DNA of 64,000 nucleotides, taken from assembly GCA_947561395.2 (NCBI GenBank), contig OX387187.1, positions 32,159,829 to 32,223,828 on the forward strand, written 5' to 3'. The translations under genes and the position numbers were made by a program. This document shows positions 55,667 to 64,000 of this stretch, piece after piece. The notes below the pieces were generated by a model. That model was not told the DNA's origin. It did not search any database and saw only the letters and a program-made list of their open reading frames with translations. The DNA comes from Buxus sempervirens. Its lineage: Eukaryota > Streptophyta > Magnoliopsida > Buxales > Buxaceae. Numbering within the stretch: position 1 is the first letter of the stretch; every line of letters starts with the position of its first letter.

Positions 55667-55780
55667 ACATGCAAAAGCTCCTATTCAAATTTTTGTTTCA
55701 AATAACAAAAGAACACTTGTTTTTTTTTTCATTTGGCCAATTACTCAACATTTTATGTGGTGAAATTTGGGGTGTCTACA

Positions 55781-55907
55781 CTACCACCACTCACTATCAT
55801 CACCACTCTCATGACAACCACCAATGGCACCCTTGCCAAAACCCCACCACCATCAAAACGCACCTATGATATGAGATGATCATTTCCTTCAATAAAGTAC
55901 TATTACC
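55781..55907. repeat. Second copy of the CCACC-rich segment and short spacer
   Basis: See 50437-50526. The remainder to 55907 is the left flank of the Copia LTR below. Confidence 0.65.
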
Positions 55908-56127
55908 TGAAAAATAGACTCTTTTACACCTAGAGGGGGTGAATAGGTGTAAACAATTGCGGAATAAAAACTTCTACTAATTAAAGGCAAGTCCTTAATT
56001 AATAAGCATGCACAAGTTTTAGAAAAATGGCAAATATTTCAATAGCCGACGCCACACAAAATTGCAAACAGTAAATTAATCAACACAAGAAATTTTGGTG
56101 ATAAAGGGAAAACTCTATGAGAACTCT
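55908..56127 (-). mobile_element. Copia LTR, left piece, split by the CACTA element
   Basis: Reverse of the 3' part of the LTR at 58676-59708: shared ACACCTATTCACCCCCTCTAG and ATTAATTAAG blocks. It continues at 63962-64000 (GGAGCCACC end), so the CACTA element jumped into it. Confidence 0.85.
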
Positions 56128-56249
56128 CACTAAAAAAAGATGCAAATTTAGTGGCGGACGTTAAGAGACTTTTAGCAATGGTCTTCTATGGACCACCACT
56201 TAAAGTCATTTTTAAAGGAAAAACCAAAAAAAAAAAATAACTTTGATCA

Positions 56250-56255
<6 letters not shown>

Positions 56256-56314
<59 letters not shown>
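56256..56314. repeat. (TC)n microsatellite
   Basis: About 29 TC units, followed by a degenerate TCTC-rich segment to about 56450. Open frames through it are Leu/Ser low complexity, not genes. Confidence 0.95.
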
Positions 56315-56320
<6 letters not shown>

Positions 56321-56459
56321 TCCCTTCTCTCCTAAGCGAATGTCTCTGTCTCTCAGTATCTCTGAAAGCTCTCCATCTCTCTCGATCTCTGTTCTGTCTC
56401 TCCTCTCTCTATTCCCTATCCTTCTCAGTCTTTCGCATACTCTCTCTCTCTTGCTATTA

Positions 56460-57124
56460 ATTCAATGTGTTCAAGGGCAGATCGAAGCATCAATGAGATA
56501 TGGATCAAGTCATCTATGTTTAAAAACTATTTCATCCATCTTCTTTCTCCTTTTATGAATTTGGAGAAGCTGATCTCATTTGGCTTGGAAATCATTTCTT
56601 TCTCTCAAATCCGCGATGTCAGAGGAAGAATTTGGGGCAATAAAATCAGAGCATTGATTTTTGGTGGATCTGTTATTCATTTGTGAAGTATCTCTAGATA
56701 TTGCCGTCTAACAATAGTTTTTTTTATTTCTAGATCTAGAAATGATGAAACTGTTCATGCATCTGGCGTTTGTGCTAGATCTAGATCGTGCATATATTCA
56801 TCATGAATTTTGTTTATCATTTCTTTTTCTTCCTGCTTTTTAGTGGTTCGTGCTATGCCTTTTTGGAGCGATTGGCTTGAATAGCCACCAAGTGTTGAAG
56901 AATTTTGTGTGGAAAAAAGTCACGCTTGATTGTTTGTAGGATTCTCTTTTCAATTTCCTGTTGTGAAAAATAAAAGTTATTACTAATGACCAACAATTTA
57001 ACAGCCAAATTATTTGTTATTCTTTTGTTTCAACCTTTCTAACTTCAAGTTATTTTTGAAAATGAGATCTGTGATATAGAAATATGTTTTTATAATCTTT
57101 AATCATGTCAATATTTAGAACCAG
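56460..57124. other. CACTA cargo of unknown origin
   Basis: A 73-codon plus-strand frame at 56465-56686 has no domain I recognise. The rest is T-rich and intron-like up to the captured exon at 57125. Confidence 0.3.
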
Positions 57125-57253
57125 GCAAAGTTTGCAATTTCAGAATTTTCAGGAAATGGTACTGGAATTGTGGCTGCCACTAACACTTTCATTACCACTT
57201 CCTTTCTGGATTTTGTTGCTGAATGGGGTGACAAATCATTTTTCTCCACAACA
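57125..57253 (+). pseudogene. Captured exon fragment of PAM71/GDT1-like chloroplast transporter
   Basis: The plus strand reads AKFAISEFSGNGTGIVAATN, then TFITTSFLDFVAEWGDKSFFST. This matches the second UPF0016 repeat of plant PAM71 (GDT1-like protein 1), where SGNGAGIVAAAN leads into FVAEWGDKSFFSTIALAAAS. The ExGDK motif (EWGDK) of the cation-transport family is intact. PAM71 moves manganese or calcium across the thylakoid membrane. The fragment covers one exon only: it stops at the ST of FFST, where a splice junction would fall, and runs into unrelated sequence. An AG precedes the start. Captured by the CACTA element and not functional alone. Confidence 0.85.
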
Positions 57254-58675
57254 GATGAACCTACGATATATCTATCTCCTTGGTTAATGATTAAATGATT
57301 CCTTAAAGGTAAAAACATATGACAGGAGGGAGGAAGCCAGAATCTCCTTATCTACCATGATAAAACATCATAAATGGGAACTATTTGATGGCTTCAACCT
57401 GGGACATTAGTTGAAAACTTAAATTGTTAGTTAATTGTTACCAACTGTTTAATTGTCTTTATTCTGGTCTGTCTACTATGTCTACCTTGCTTCCAAAAAT
57501 TTTGATGCTTAATGAAGAAAGTTGTAAGTTTATAAATTTCAGGTTCTATATAGGATTTTTATTTTTTGGATCTCTTGTCTTGCCTTTCCAAGTGGATCTC
57601 ATGTAGTTTCTTCTACAGGATCTTGGAGGTGTTGGAGTCTTCCTGTTATGATGTTGACTCTATTATAATCCCCATGAAGTGATTGAGGATTAATAGTCCT
57701 TGAGAGAGAGCTGTTATCTAGCAACATGGCCTGATATCTTCACAATATTGGGTAATTTCTCCATTGGTCTCCTTTCTTCCATCTGGTTTCATTACTTGCA
57801 TCTTAATTTCCTTGCTACTTATATTTTTGTGCAGAAAAACAAAAAAATTTATGTGACATCTCTTATCATCCCAAAGCAAGAGTCAACCTCTGATTCGGTA
57901 ACTCATTGATTTTATGTGTTGTATGGAACTATCTCACGTCTTCTTTGTTGAATCAAGTCTTTCTAAATTTTGTGCTAAATATATATATATTTGTTAGTAC
58001 CAGACTATAAATGAGGAGGAGATATTTGATGCTCAAGATAAGCTCTCTTTGTTCTGTTGGGTTGGATTCATGTGAGTATTTAATGATGACCAAAATAACA
58101 ATTGTGTTCTCGTTTATGAGCATAATTATATTCACTATACTTCATTTCTTTATGTATGGTGATGTCCCTTTTGTCCATATTGCTTTTGTTAATATATTTT
58201 GTTATCCCCTTTGTTGGGAGGTTGATAGAATAAGGTATGCCTGATTACTGTACAGATCTAACAGAAAAATTTTATGCCAACGGGTCTGTTTTTTAGATAA
58301 TTTTAAGCAAACAATGATTTTAAATTTGTTTTTTGATACAGTGACATTTTGGTGCTATTTTGTCCTGTTACTATTTTATAGTACCCATTTTGCTTGTTAT
58401 CTTCTTGACCTAAAGGCTTTTCTTAGTAGGCTTTTACTAAATGTGATCTTTTCATCATAAGCAACTTCCATGTGACGCTTTATAGGAATTTACTTTGAAT
58501 GAAGTACTCCTTTTAGGAAGCAATGCTAAAGAGGCTTGATGTGCCTTGGATAATTGAGTGTGTTCTCTATGTATTATTTTTTCTTATGAAAATTAATCTT
58601 ATCTACACTTGGCATGCGTGATGTATCAGAGTAGAGATTGTGTGACAATATGGGTGAATTGCAACATTTTAATTC
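57254..58675. other. CACTA cargo, intron-like, no gene recognised
   Basis: T-rich sequence with scattered AG/GT sites. It could hold intron sequence of the captured transporter gene. The AATTC at 58671-58675 is the target duplication of the nested Copia. Confidence 0.4.
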
Positions 58676-59708
58676 TGTTAGGTTTAATATTTTAGTTTGG
58701 CTTAATTTAGTGCCAAAAAATGTGTTTAGAATGTTTAGTTTGAGTCCAAGAAGATATGGTTCAAACAGCGTCAAAATCGGAGTCAAATTGAAGAAGTTAT
58801 GCCCAAAGTTTGATCAACATTCTCTGGCCGTTCGAACGTTCAATTTCTGGAGAGTGGCGTTTGACTAACGTTCTCTGGCCGTTCGAACGTTCATGTTCTG
58901 CAGACAAACCCGAGCTAGCGTTCGACCAACGTTCTCTGGCCGTTCAAACGTTCAATTTTTAAAGGGTGGCGTTTGCCTTGCGTTTGCTGAGCGTTTGAAC
59001 GTTCAAACAACAAAATTTCCGAAAAGTTACGAAAAATTACATAACTTACTCGTTTCAATTCGAATTGACTTCAAACTTTTTGGGGAACCTTTAAATAGGA
59101 TTAGGGACCTTCTAAACCTAAGAGACCCACGTTTTAGAAGCCCTAAATATCCTTTTATCTTATGAAAACCCTTCTTCTAGGTTTTCATCTTTTGAGCCAT
59201 AAAACCTTTCTTTTCTTCTTCCTTCCTCTACCTTGGAGTTCCGGGTTGGGGAGATTGATCGTGGGAGTTCCTACGGATACCAGGAGAGTTCGTTTGGATG
59301 ATCGTGTGAGAAGATCTTCAGAGTTATGAGGTGTTGCTGTGGAGCAAATCTGAGGAGTTCCTCAGATATTCAAGTCTGTGAGATGTAAAGTCTAGCATAG
59401 GGATCTTAAGTCGTCTAAACTACAGGTTGTAAGTCTTCTTTTCATATTGGATTTTTTAGGTGGCTCCTGCATAGCCCGGAGGGTTTTTCTTTAGTGAGAG
59501 TTCTCAGAGAGTTTTCCCTTCGTCACCAAAATTGCTTGTATTGTCTCTTTACTTTATTTGCAATTTTGTGTGATTGGTTATTAATTTATCAAGACTTGTG
59601 CATGCCTATTAATTAAGAACTTGTTTTTAATTAGTAGAATTTTATTCCGCTGTGCTACACCTATTCACCCCCCTCTAGGTGTATTTAGAGTTAAAACCCT
59701 GTTTTTCA
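58676..59708 (+). mobile_element. 5' LTR of gag-only Copia, with palindromes
   Basis: TGTTAGGTTT to GTTTTTCA. CGTTCGAACG palindromes at 58829-58838 and 58880-58889, a variant at 58941, and a perfect 16-bp GTTTGAACGTTCAAAC at 58992-59007. TATA-like TTTAAATA at 59090-59097. The CTCTGGCCGTTC block repeats at 58822, 58873 and 58934. Confidence 0.88.
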
Positions 59709-59751
59709 ATTGGTATTGGAGCGAGTAACCAGATCCTTGACTCTGTTAGTC

Positions 59752-61545
59752 ATGGACAAGTCTTCCTCTGCCCCACCCTTCTTTGATGGTGGTAATTATG
59801 CATATTGGAAAGTTCATATGAGAGCCTATCTTAAGGCCATTGATGAGAGGGTATGGGGAAGTGTTGAGAGATGATGGTCTCCACCCACTATTACCATAGA
59901 TGGTGAGATTAAACCCAAATACCCAAGCCAATACACTAGGGAAGAGTTAATTGAAGTCAACCACAATAGTAAAGGTGTCAATGCACACTTTAGTGCAATT
60001 TCTGTTGATGAGTTCAAACGGGTGTCCACTTGTCAGAACGGTAAAGAAATTTGGGAAATTCTGGAAACCACTCATGAGGAAACTGTCCTCGTGAAGAATT
60101 CTAAATTACAGATGCTTATCACTAGGTTTGAAGAATTGAAGATAGGAGAGGATGAACCCTTTGATGAGTTCTATGCCAAACTCAGTGATATAGTGAATTC
60201 TAGTTTCAACCTTGGTGAGAAAATTCCTCCAAACAAAGTTGTGAGAAAAATCCTTAGGTTTCTCCCTGAAAAATATAGACCCAAAGTCACAGCCATAGAG
60301 GAAAGCAAAGACATTGACAAAATTAGGATTGAAGACCTAATAGGATCAATTCAAACCTATGAGTTTACTTTACCTCAAACCAAAAAGAGCAAATCCATTG
60401 CTCTTAGAGCCATGAAAGGAAAGACTTATAATGAGTCTGATGATGAGGAGATTGCCCAATTTGTGAAGAGTTTTAGAAAGATGTTTAAGATTAGGAAAAA
60501 CAGAAAGGGCAATGAATGGTCTAGGGGGACTTCTAGCAAGGAGAGGAAATTTTGGAAAGAACCTAGGGAAACCAAAGACATTCATGAAAACACAACTTAG
60601 CAGGTAAAGTGTCATGGTTGCCAAGGGTTTGGCCACATAAGAGCTGAATGTCCTACTTACAAGAAATTGAAAGGTAAGGAAAGTGGGAAAGCAATGAATG
60701 CTACCCTGTCTGATAGTGAGACTGAATCTGAACATGAGAAGGACTTTGTATCTGAAGAGGGTTCAAACTACATGGCCTTCACTTCTATTGTGGGAAGTGA
60801 TGAAGGAAACACTCTTCAAGACTCAAAACCACTTGAGAATAATATTGGTTCTCAAAGTGAGTCTGAAGATGAGGAAAGCCTTGAAGAGGCTTATGAAAAG
60901 CTTTTTAATGAAAGCCTGAAAATAAAGAAACAAAACAAGGCCTTTCTCAAAAAGCTCAATGAAGTAGAACTTGTCAAGGAAGGACTTCAAATTAAATTGG
61001 ATGAGTCTACTTCACATGTTGGTGAGTTGAAGTTGAAAATTGAAACCCTTGAGTCTCAAAACATGTCTCTGAAATTTGAGTTAGAAAAATCCAAATCTCA
61101 GTTGCAAAACTTCTCTTTTGGTTCTCAAAAGCTTGATCACATGCTTGGTATGAGTCAAACAGTGACTGATAAGAGAGGTTTAGGATTTCAGGATGCTCCT
61201 TCATCTTCAAAGACTAAAAAGGCAAAAAGGCCTACCCAAAAGTTCAAAAGGTCTAAACCTAAGGCATCTCTTCCTAGGGAATCTCAATCTCAGAAATTCA
61301 TTCCCACTTGCCACCATTGTGGTGTTCTAGGTCACATAAGACCTAATCGCTGGAAATTAGGAGAAGAGCTTACTCAATCTTGGAATTCTCCTTCTAGACA
61401 ATCCAATGTGGATTTGTCTAAACAAGTAAAGGTTTTAGCTGAACAAACTAGGCTTCTTTCTGAACAACTAGTGTCCTTGCCCAAGAAATCCTCTTCTAAC
61501 CAACAAGTTTGGGTAAAGAAGAGTGATTTGACTACTCTTCCTTGA
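59752..61545 (+). pseudogene. Copia gag of the nested element
   Basis: Starts MDKSSSAPPFFDGGNYAYWK. UBN2-type gag with ILETTHEETVLVKNSKLQML, FDEFYAKLSDIVNSSFNLGE and KILRFLPEKYRPKVTAIEES. CCHC knuckle CHGCQGFGHIRAEC near 60612 and a second knuckle-like CHHCGVLGHIRP near 61310. Between them lies a long acidic coiled coil (60700-61120). Fossil with about two breaks. Confidence 0.88.
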
Positions 61546-62116
61546 GTAGGTTTTGTGTTGCATGCATTGGCCCTGTTTATATTGCTTATCTTATCCTTTG
61601 CATGCATGTTTTCTTTTGTTTTTATTTTTCTGGTTTTTGATTTTAGTTTAATTGTTTTTTGATTTAAAATTTTTCAGAAAAAATACAAAAAGATTTTCTA
61701 TTCTTTTTATTTTTGGTGATTTGTGTCATGAGCATGTGTTTGTGAAAATAATACATTTTTATATTGAGAGAATTAATTGCTTAAAAGAATTGTTTTGCAA
61801 AATCTATTTCAATGATCTCATATAAATGCACAAAGGTTGATTGATCTTTTAGTGTGTTTTGCACTTCACTTACACACACCAAATACAATTAAGCAAGCTT
61901 AATTTTTTCTTTTTCAGTGAGTGTGTGGATAGGCAATCCTTGATTTACTCTTGTCTATCTTAAGTTAAAAAGATCCTAGCATGTGACCTTGTGTTAAAAA
62001 GAGATTTCTCCTTTTTGTTTAAAAGAAATAGTTATATGAAAAGAACTTTGGGATGAGCTGTAAACCCCAGACATCTTGAGTTCAAAAAGAAAGAGAAATA
62101 CAAGGAGTAAAATTCG
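61546..62116. other. Tail of the gag-only Copia
   Basis: T-rich non-coding sequence between gag and the shortened 3' LTR. Confidence 0.5.
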
Positions 62117-62892
62117 GATTGAGCGTTCGAACGTTCAATTTTTAAAGGTTGGTGTTTGCCTCGTGTTTGCTGAGCGTTCGAACGTTCAAGCAGCAAAATT
62201 TCCGAAAAGTTGCGAAAAATTACATAACTTACTCGTTTCAATTCGGATTAACTTCAAACTTTTTGGGGAACCTTTAAATAGGATTAGGGACCTTCTAAAC
62301 CTAAGAGAGCCACGTTTTAGAAGCCCTAAATATCCTTTTCTATTCTGAAAACCCTTCTTCTAGGTTTTCATCTTTTGAGCCATAAAACCTTTCTTTTCTT
62401 CTTCCTTCCTCTACCTTGGAGTTTCGGGTTGGGGAGATTGATTGTGGGAGTTCCTACGGATACCAGGCGAGTTCGTTTGAGTGATTATGTAAGAAGATCT
62501 TCAAAGTTCTGACGTGTTGCTGTGGAGCAAATCTGAGGAGTTCCTCAGATACTTTCAAGTCTGTGAGATGCAGAGTCTAGCATAGGGATGTTGAGTCGTC
62601 TGAACTACAGGTTGTAAGTCTTCTTTTCATATTGGATGTTTTAGGCGGCTCCTGCATAGCCCAGAGGGTTTTTCTCTAGTGAGAGTTGTCATAGAGTTTT
62701 CCCTTCGTCACCAAAATTGCTTGTGTTGTCTCTTTACTTTATTTGCAATTTTGTGATTGGTTATTAATTGATCAAGACTTGTGCATGTCTATTAATTAAG
62801 AACTTTTTTTTAATTAGTAGAATTTTATTCCGCTGTGCTACACCTATTCACCCCCCCTCTAGGTGTATTTAGAGTTAAAACCCTGTTTTTCA
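62117..62892 (+). mobile_element. 3' LTR of the gag-only Copia, 5'-shortened
   Basis: Matches 58935-59708 closely, including GCGTTCGAACGTTCAA palindromes at 62125 and 62172, the TTTAAATA box and the GTTTTTCA end. Confidence 0.9.
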
Positions 62893-62897
62893 AATTC

Positions 62898-63961
62898 CTT
62901 GACTCTTTTTTAGTATTTAGTTCCTTCTAACTGTTGTTTTTTGGTATCTCTATCTTGTAATCCTATCAATTAGGGTTGCAAATGAATTAGGCTCTGATTA
63001 GATCTTGGGACACCAGTTATAATGATCATGGATTACCTGAATCAGATTTATAAGAGACTAAATTCTTCTAATTTTAATATAAAGGATCAAAGTTGAAGTT
63101 GGATTTTTATTGCCAAATCTTCTTGATTATCAGTTTATCACTATTAATACTGGCTTTTCATGAAATATAAAAATTTCGTATTTTTTTAGGTGAAATTTTC
63201 TAAACTTTCTCCAAGCTACCCAAATTTAAGCCAAATAAAAATTTTCCTTCAATTCTATGGTGATTCTCTATTTTAATGATGGTTTCTATAATACTATGGA
63301 CTAGATGTTTTTAAATGTCTTATACTCTGTTCAAGGCAGTATGAGTTTTTATTGATGTGTTCTAATGAAAGGAACTTGTTTTTTTTTTTTTCAGGTCTGC
63401 AGTGAAGAAAGATGTCTTCACTGACTACTTTTCGTTGCTACCCATTGCTCTAGCTGTTGCTATTGGAAGATGTGAATTTTTTTTGTAGATTTTATGTAAA
63501 AATTCAGCAATGTCACTTTTTATTGATGTGATCTTTGGGTTTTTTAGATCAATATACTGCTGTGATTTTTTTATGTTATTTGTTTGAATTTCTGTTTTAT
63601 TACATTTATTATGAATCAATATGATGCTTTTTTTTGGGTTCTTAATTTGTGGGAGCAAGAGGTAGGAGGTGGGGCAGTGGGCAAAGGGCAAGGCAATAGG
63701 GGTAGGGGACAACAAGCTAGGGGCAGGGAGCATGAGGGCAGCCTAAGCAGGGGCAGCAGTGGTAGTAAGGGGTAGTTGGAGAGAGGAACGTAATAACTTT
63801 TTTTTAAACAAGATGACCCTTTTGTGGCAGTCAAAAACTGCCGCTAAAAACAAACATGACCGCCGCTGGGCCTCCGTCAGACCCTTAGCTTTTGTAGTGG
63901 TGGGTTTTTATGATTTAGTAGCGGTCTTTGACTGCCGCTAAAAGTCCTTATTTTTATAGTG
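62898..63961. other. CACTA right arm with one exon-like segment
   Basis: After a T13-CAG acceptor at 63382-63396 the plus strand reads SAVKKDVFTDYFSLLPIALA and VAIGRC (about 63399-63473), which looks like a captured exon but matches no gene I can name. 63660-63780 is a GGGGCAGxGG-rich stretch. Subterminal repeats with CCGCTAAA and AGCGG follow. Confidence 0.35.
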
Positions 63962-64000
63962 TCTCAAAGAGAAAAACCCTCCAGGCCATCAGGAGCCACC
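63962..64000 (-). mobile_element. Continuation of the split Copia LTR, cut by the window edge
   Basis: CTCAAAGAGAAAAACCCTCC and GGAGCCACC are the reverse of GGTGGCTCCTGCATAGCCCG and GGAGGGTTTTTCTTTAGTGA in the LTR at 59459-59495, collinear with the piece at 55908-56127. Confidence 0.8.

Larger units (their letters stand above)
50527..55780 (-). mobile_element. Reversed solo LTR, Ogre-type, interrupted by another LTR
   Basis: On the plus strand starts TGTGAGACATGG and ends GGGGTGTCTACA, the reverse of the family ends. Interrupted at 50874-53657 by a solo LTR. Without that it is about 2.47 kb. Flanks CTACT and CTACC match at four of five bases. Its minus-strand TATA (CTATTTATAGG on plus, near 55370) and leader are recognisable. 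More diverged than the other copies, so older. Confidence 0.85.
58676..62892 (+). mobile_element. Gag-only SIRE-like Copia, target duplication AATTC
   Basis: 5' LTR 58676-59708, PBS TGGTATTGGAGC, gag 59752-61545, a 570-bp tail, then a 5'-shortened 3' LTR (62117-62892). AATTC flanks at 58671-58675 and 62893-62897 show one insertion event. Pol is absent. It belongs to the same LTR family as the host LTR at 55908/63962. Fossil with a large internal loss. Confidence 0.88.
56128..63961. mobile_element. CACTA-type DNA transposon, non-autonomous, target duplication TCT
   Basis: Starts CACTAAAAAAAGATGC and ends ATTTTTATAGTG; the reverse of the end is CACTATAAAAATAAGG, so the termini are inverted and imperfect. 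TCT flanks at 56125-56127 and 63962-63964 make the 3-bp duplication typical of CACTA. Subterminal GTGGCGG/CCGCTAAA-type repeats occur at both sides (56150-56165; 63830-63945). No transposase is visible. Cargo: a (TC)n tract, a PAM71-like exon fragment and a nested Copia. Confidence 0.8.

Noticed and set aside
56188-56558. Leu/Ser-rich open frames
   Set aside because: They run through the (TC)n tract and its degenerate flank.

Overview
This is a gene-poor, repeat-packed stretch of a flowering-plant nuclear genome, probably a eudicot. It has SIRE-type Copia and Ogre/Tat-type Gypsy retrotransposons, a Helitron with an RPA1-like passenger, and a CACTA-type DNA transposon carrying a fragment of a plastid-transporter gene. 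I see no intact host gene. Species cannot be fixed from the sequence.

Layout. 1-314: tail of a Copia LTR. 929-14365: a minus-strand Helitron (3' hairpin and CTAG end at 929-956, probable 5' TC end at 14365) with an RPA1-like pseudogene; two solo LTRs sit inside it (4129-7308 with target duplication CAAAC; 11080-13372 with TTCTC). 14366-15594: truncated Ogre-type LTR. 15595-49492: a minus-strand SIRE-like Copia (gag, pol, an extra ORF after pol), split by a giant plus-strand Ogre/Tat element at 23601-48528 (target duplication CATCC). That giant holds gag, protease, RT-RNase H-integrase, then two antisense intron-bearing plant-mobile-domain-like genes, and is itself hit by a solo LTR at 43007-45304 (GTTAG). 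50527-55780: a reversed solo LTR split by another solo LTR at 50874-53657 (GAAGT). 55908-64000: a minus-strand Copia LTR split by a CACTA element at 56128-63961 (TCT), which carries a PAM71/GDT1-like exon fragment and a gag-only Copia at 58676-62892 (AATTC).

The most striking unexplained signal is a family of short palindromes arrayed in the LTRs. In the Ogre-type LTRs they are 25-bp units (GTATCCGG, 9 nt, CCGGATAC) at an exact 39-bp period, about 150-300 bp upstream of a TATA box. Stems vary in a compensated way between units and copies. The same array recurs inside the element, including directly upstream of a TATA box that would drive an antisense plant-mobile-domain gene. Unrelated LTRs in the window carry palindromes of different sequence in similar places, one with the same 11-3-11 geometry. 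This suggests a fast-changing, structure-conserved control element shared by sense and antisense promoters.

How the parts work together: Gypsy and Copia gag-pol sets drive copy-and-paste movement; the antisense genes have their own promoter and may modulate the element or the host; the Helitron and CACTA are non-autonomous here and carry captured host sequence. All boundaries and similarities come from reading by eye; no search or alignment was run.
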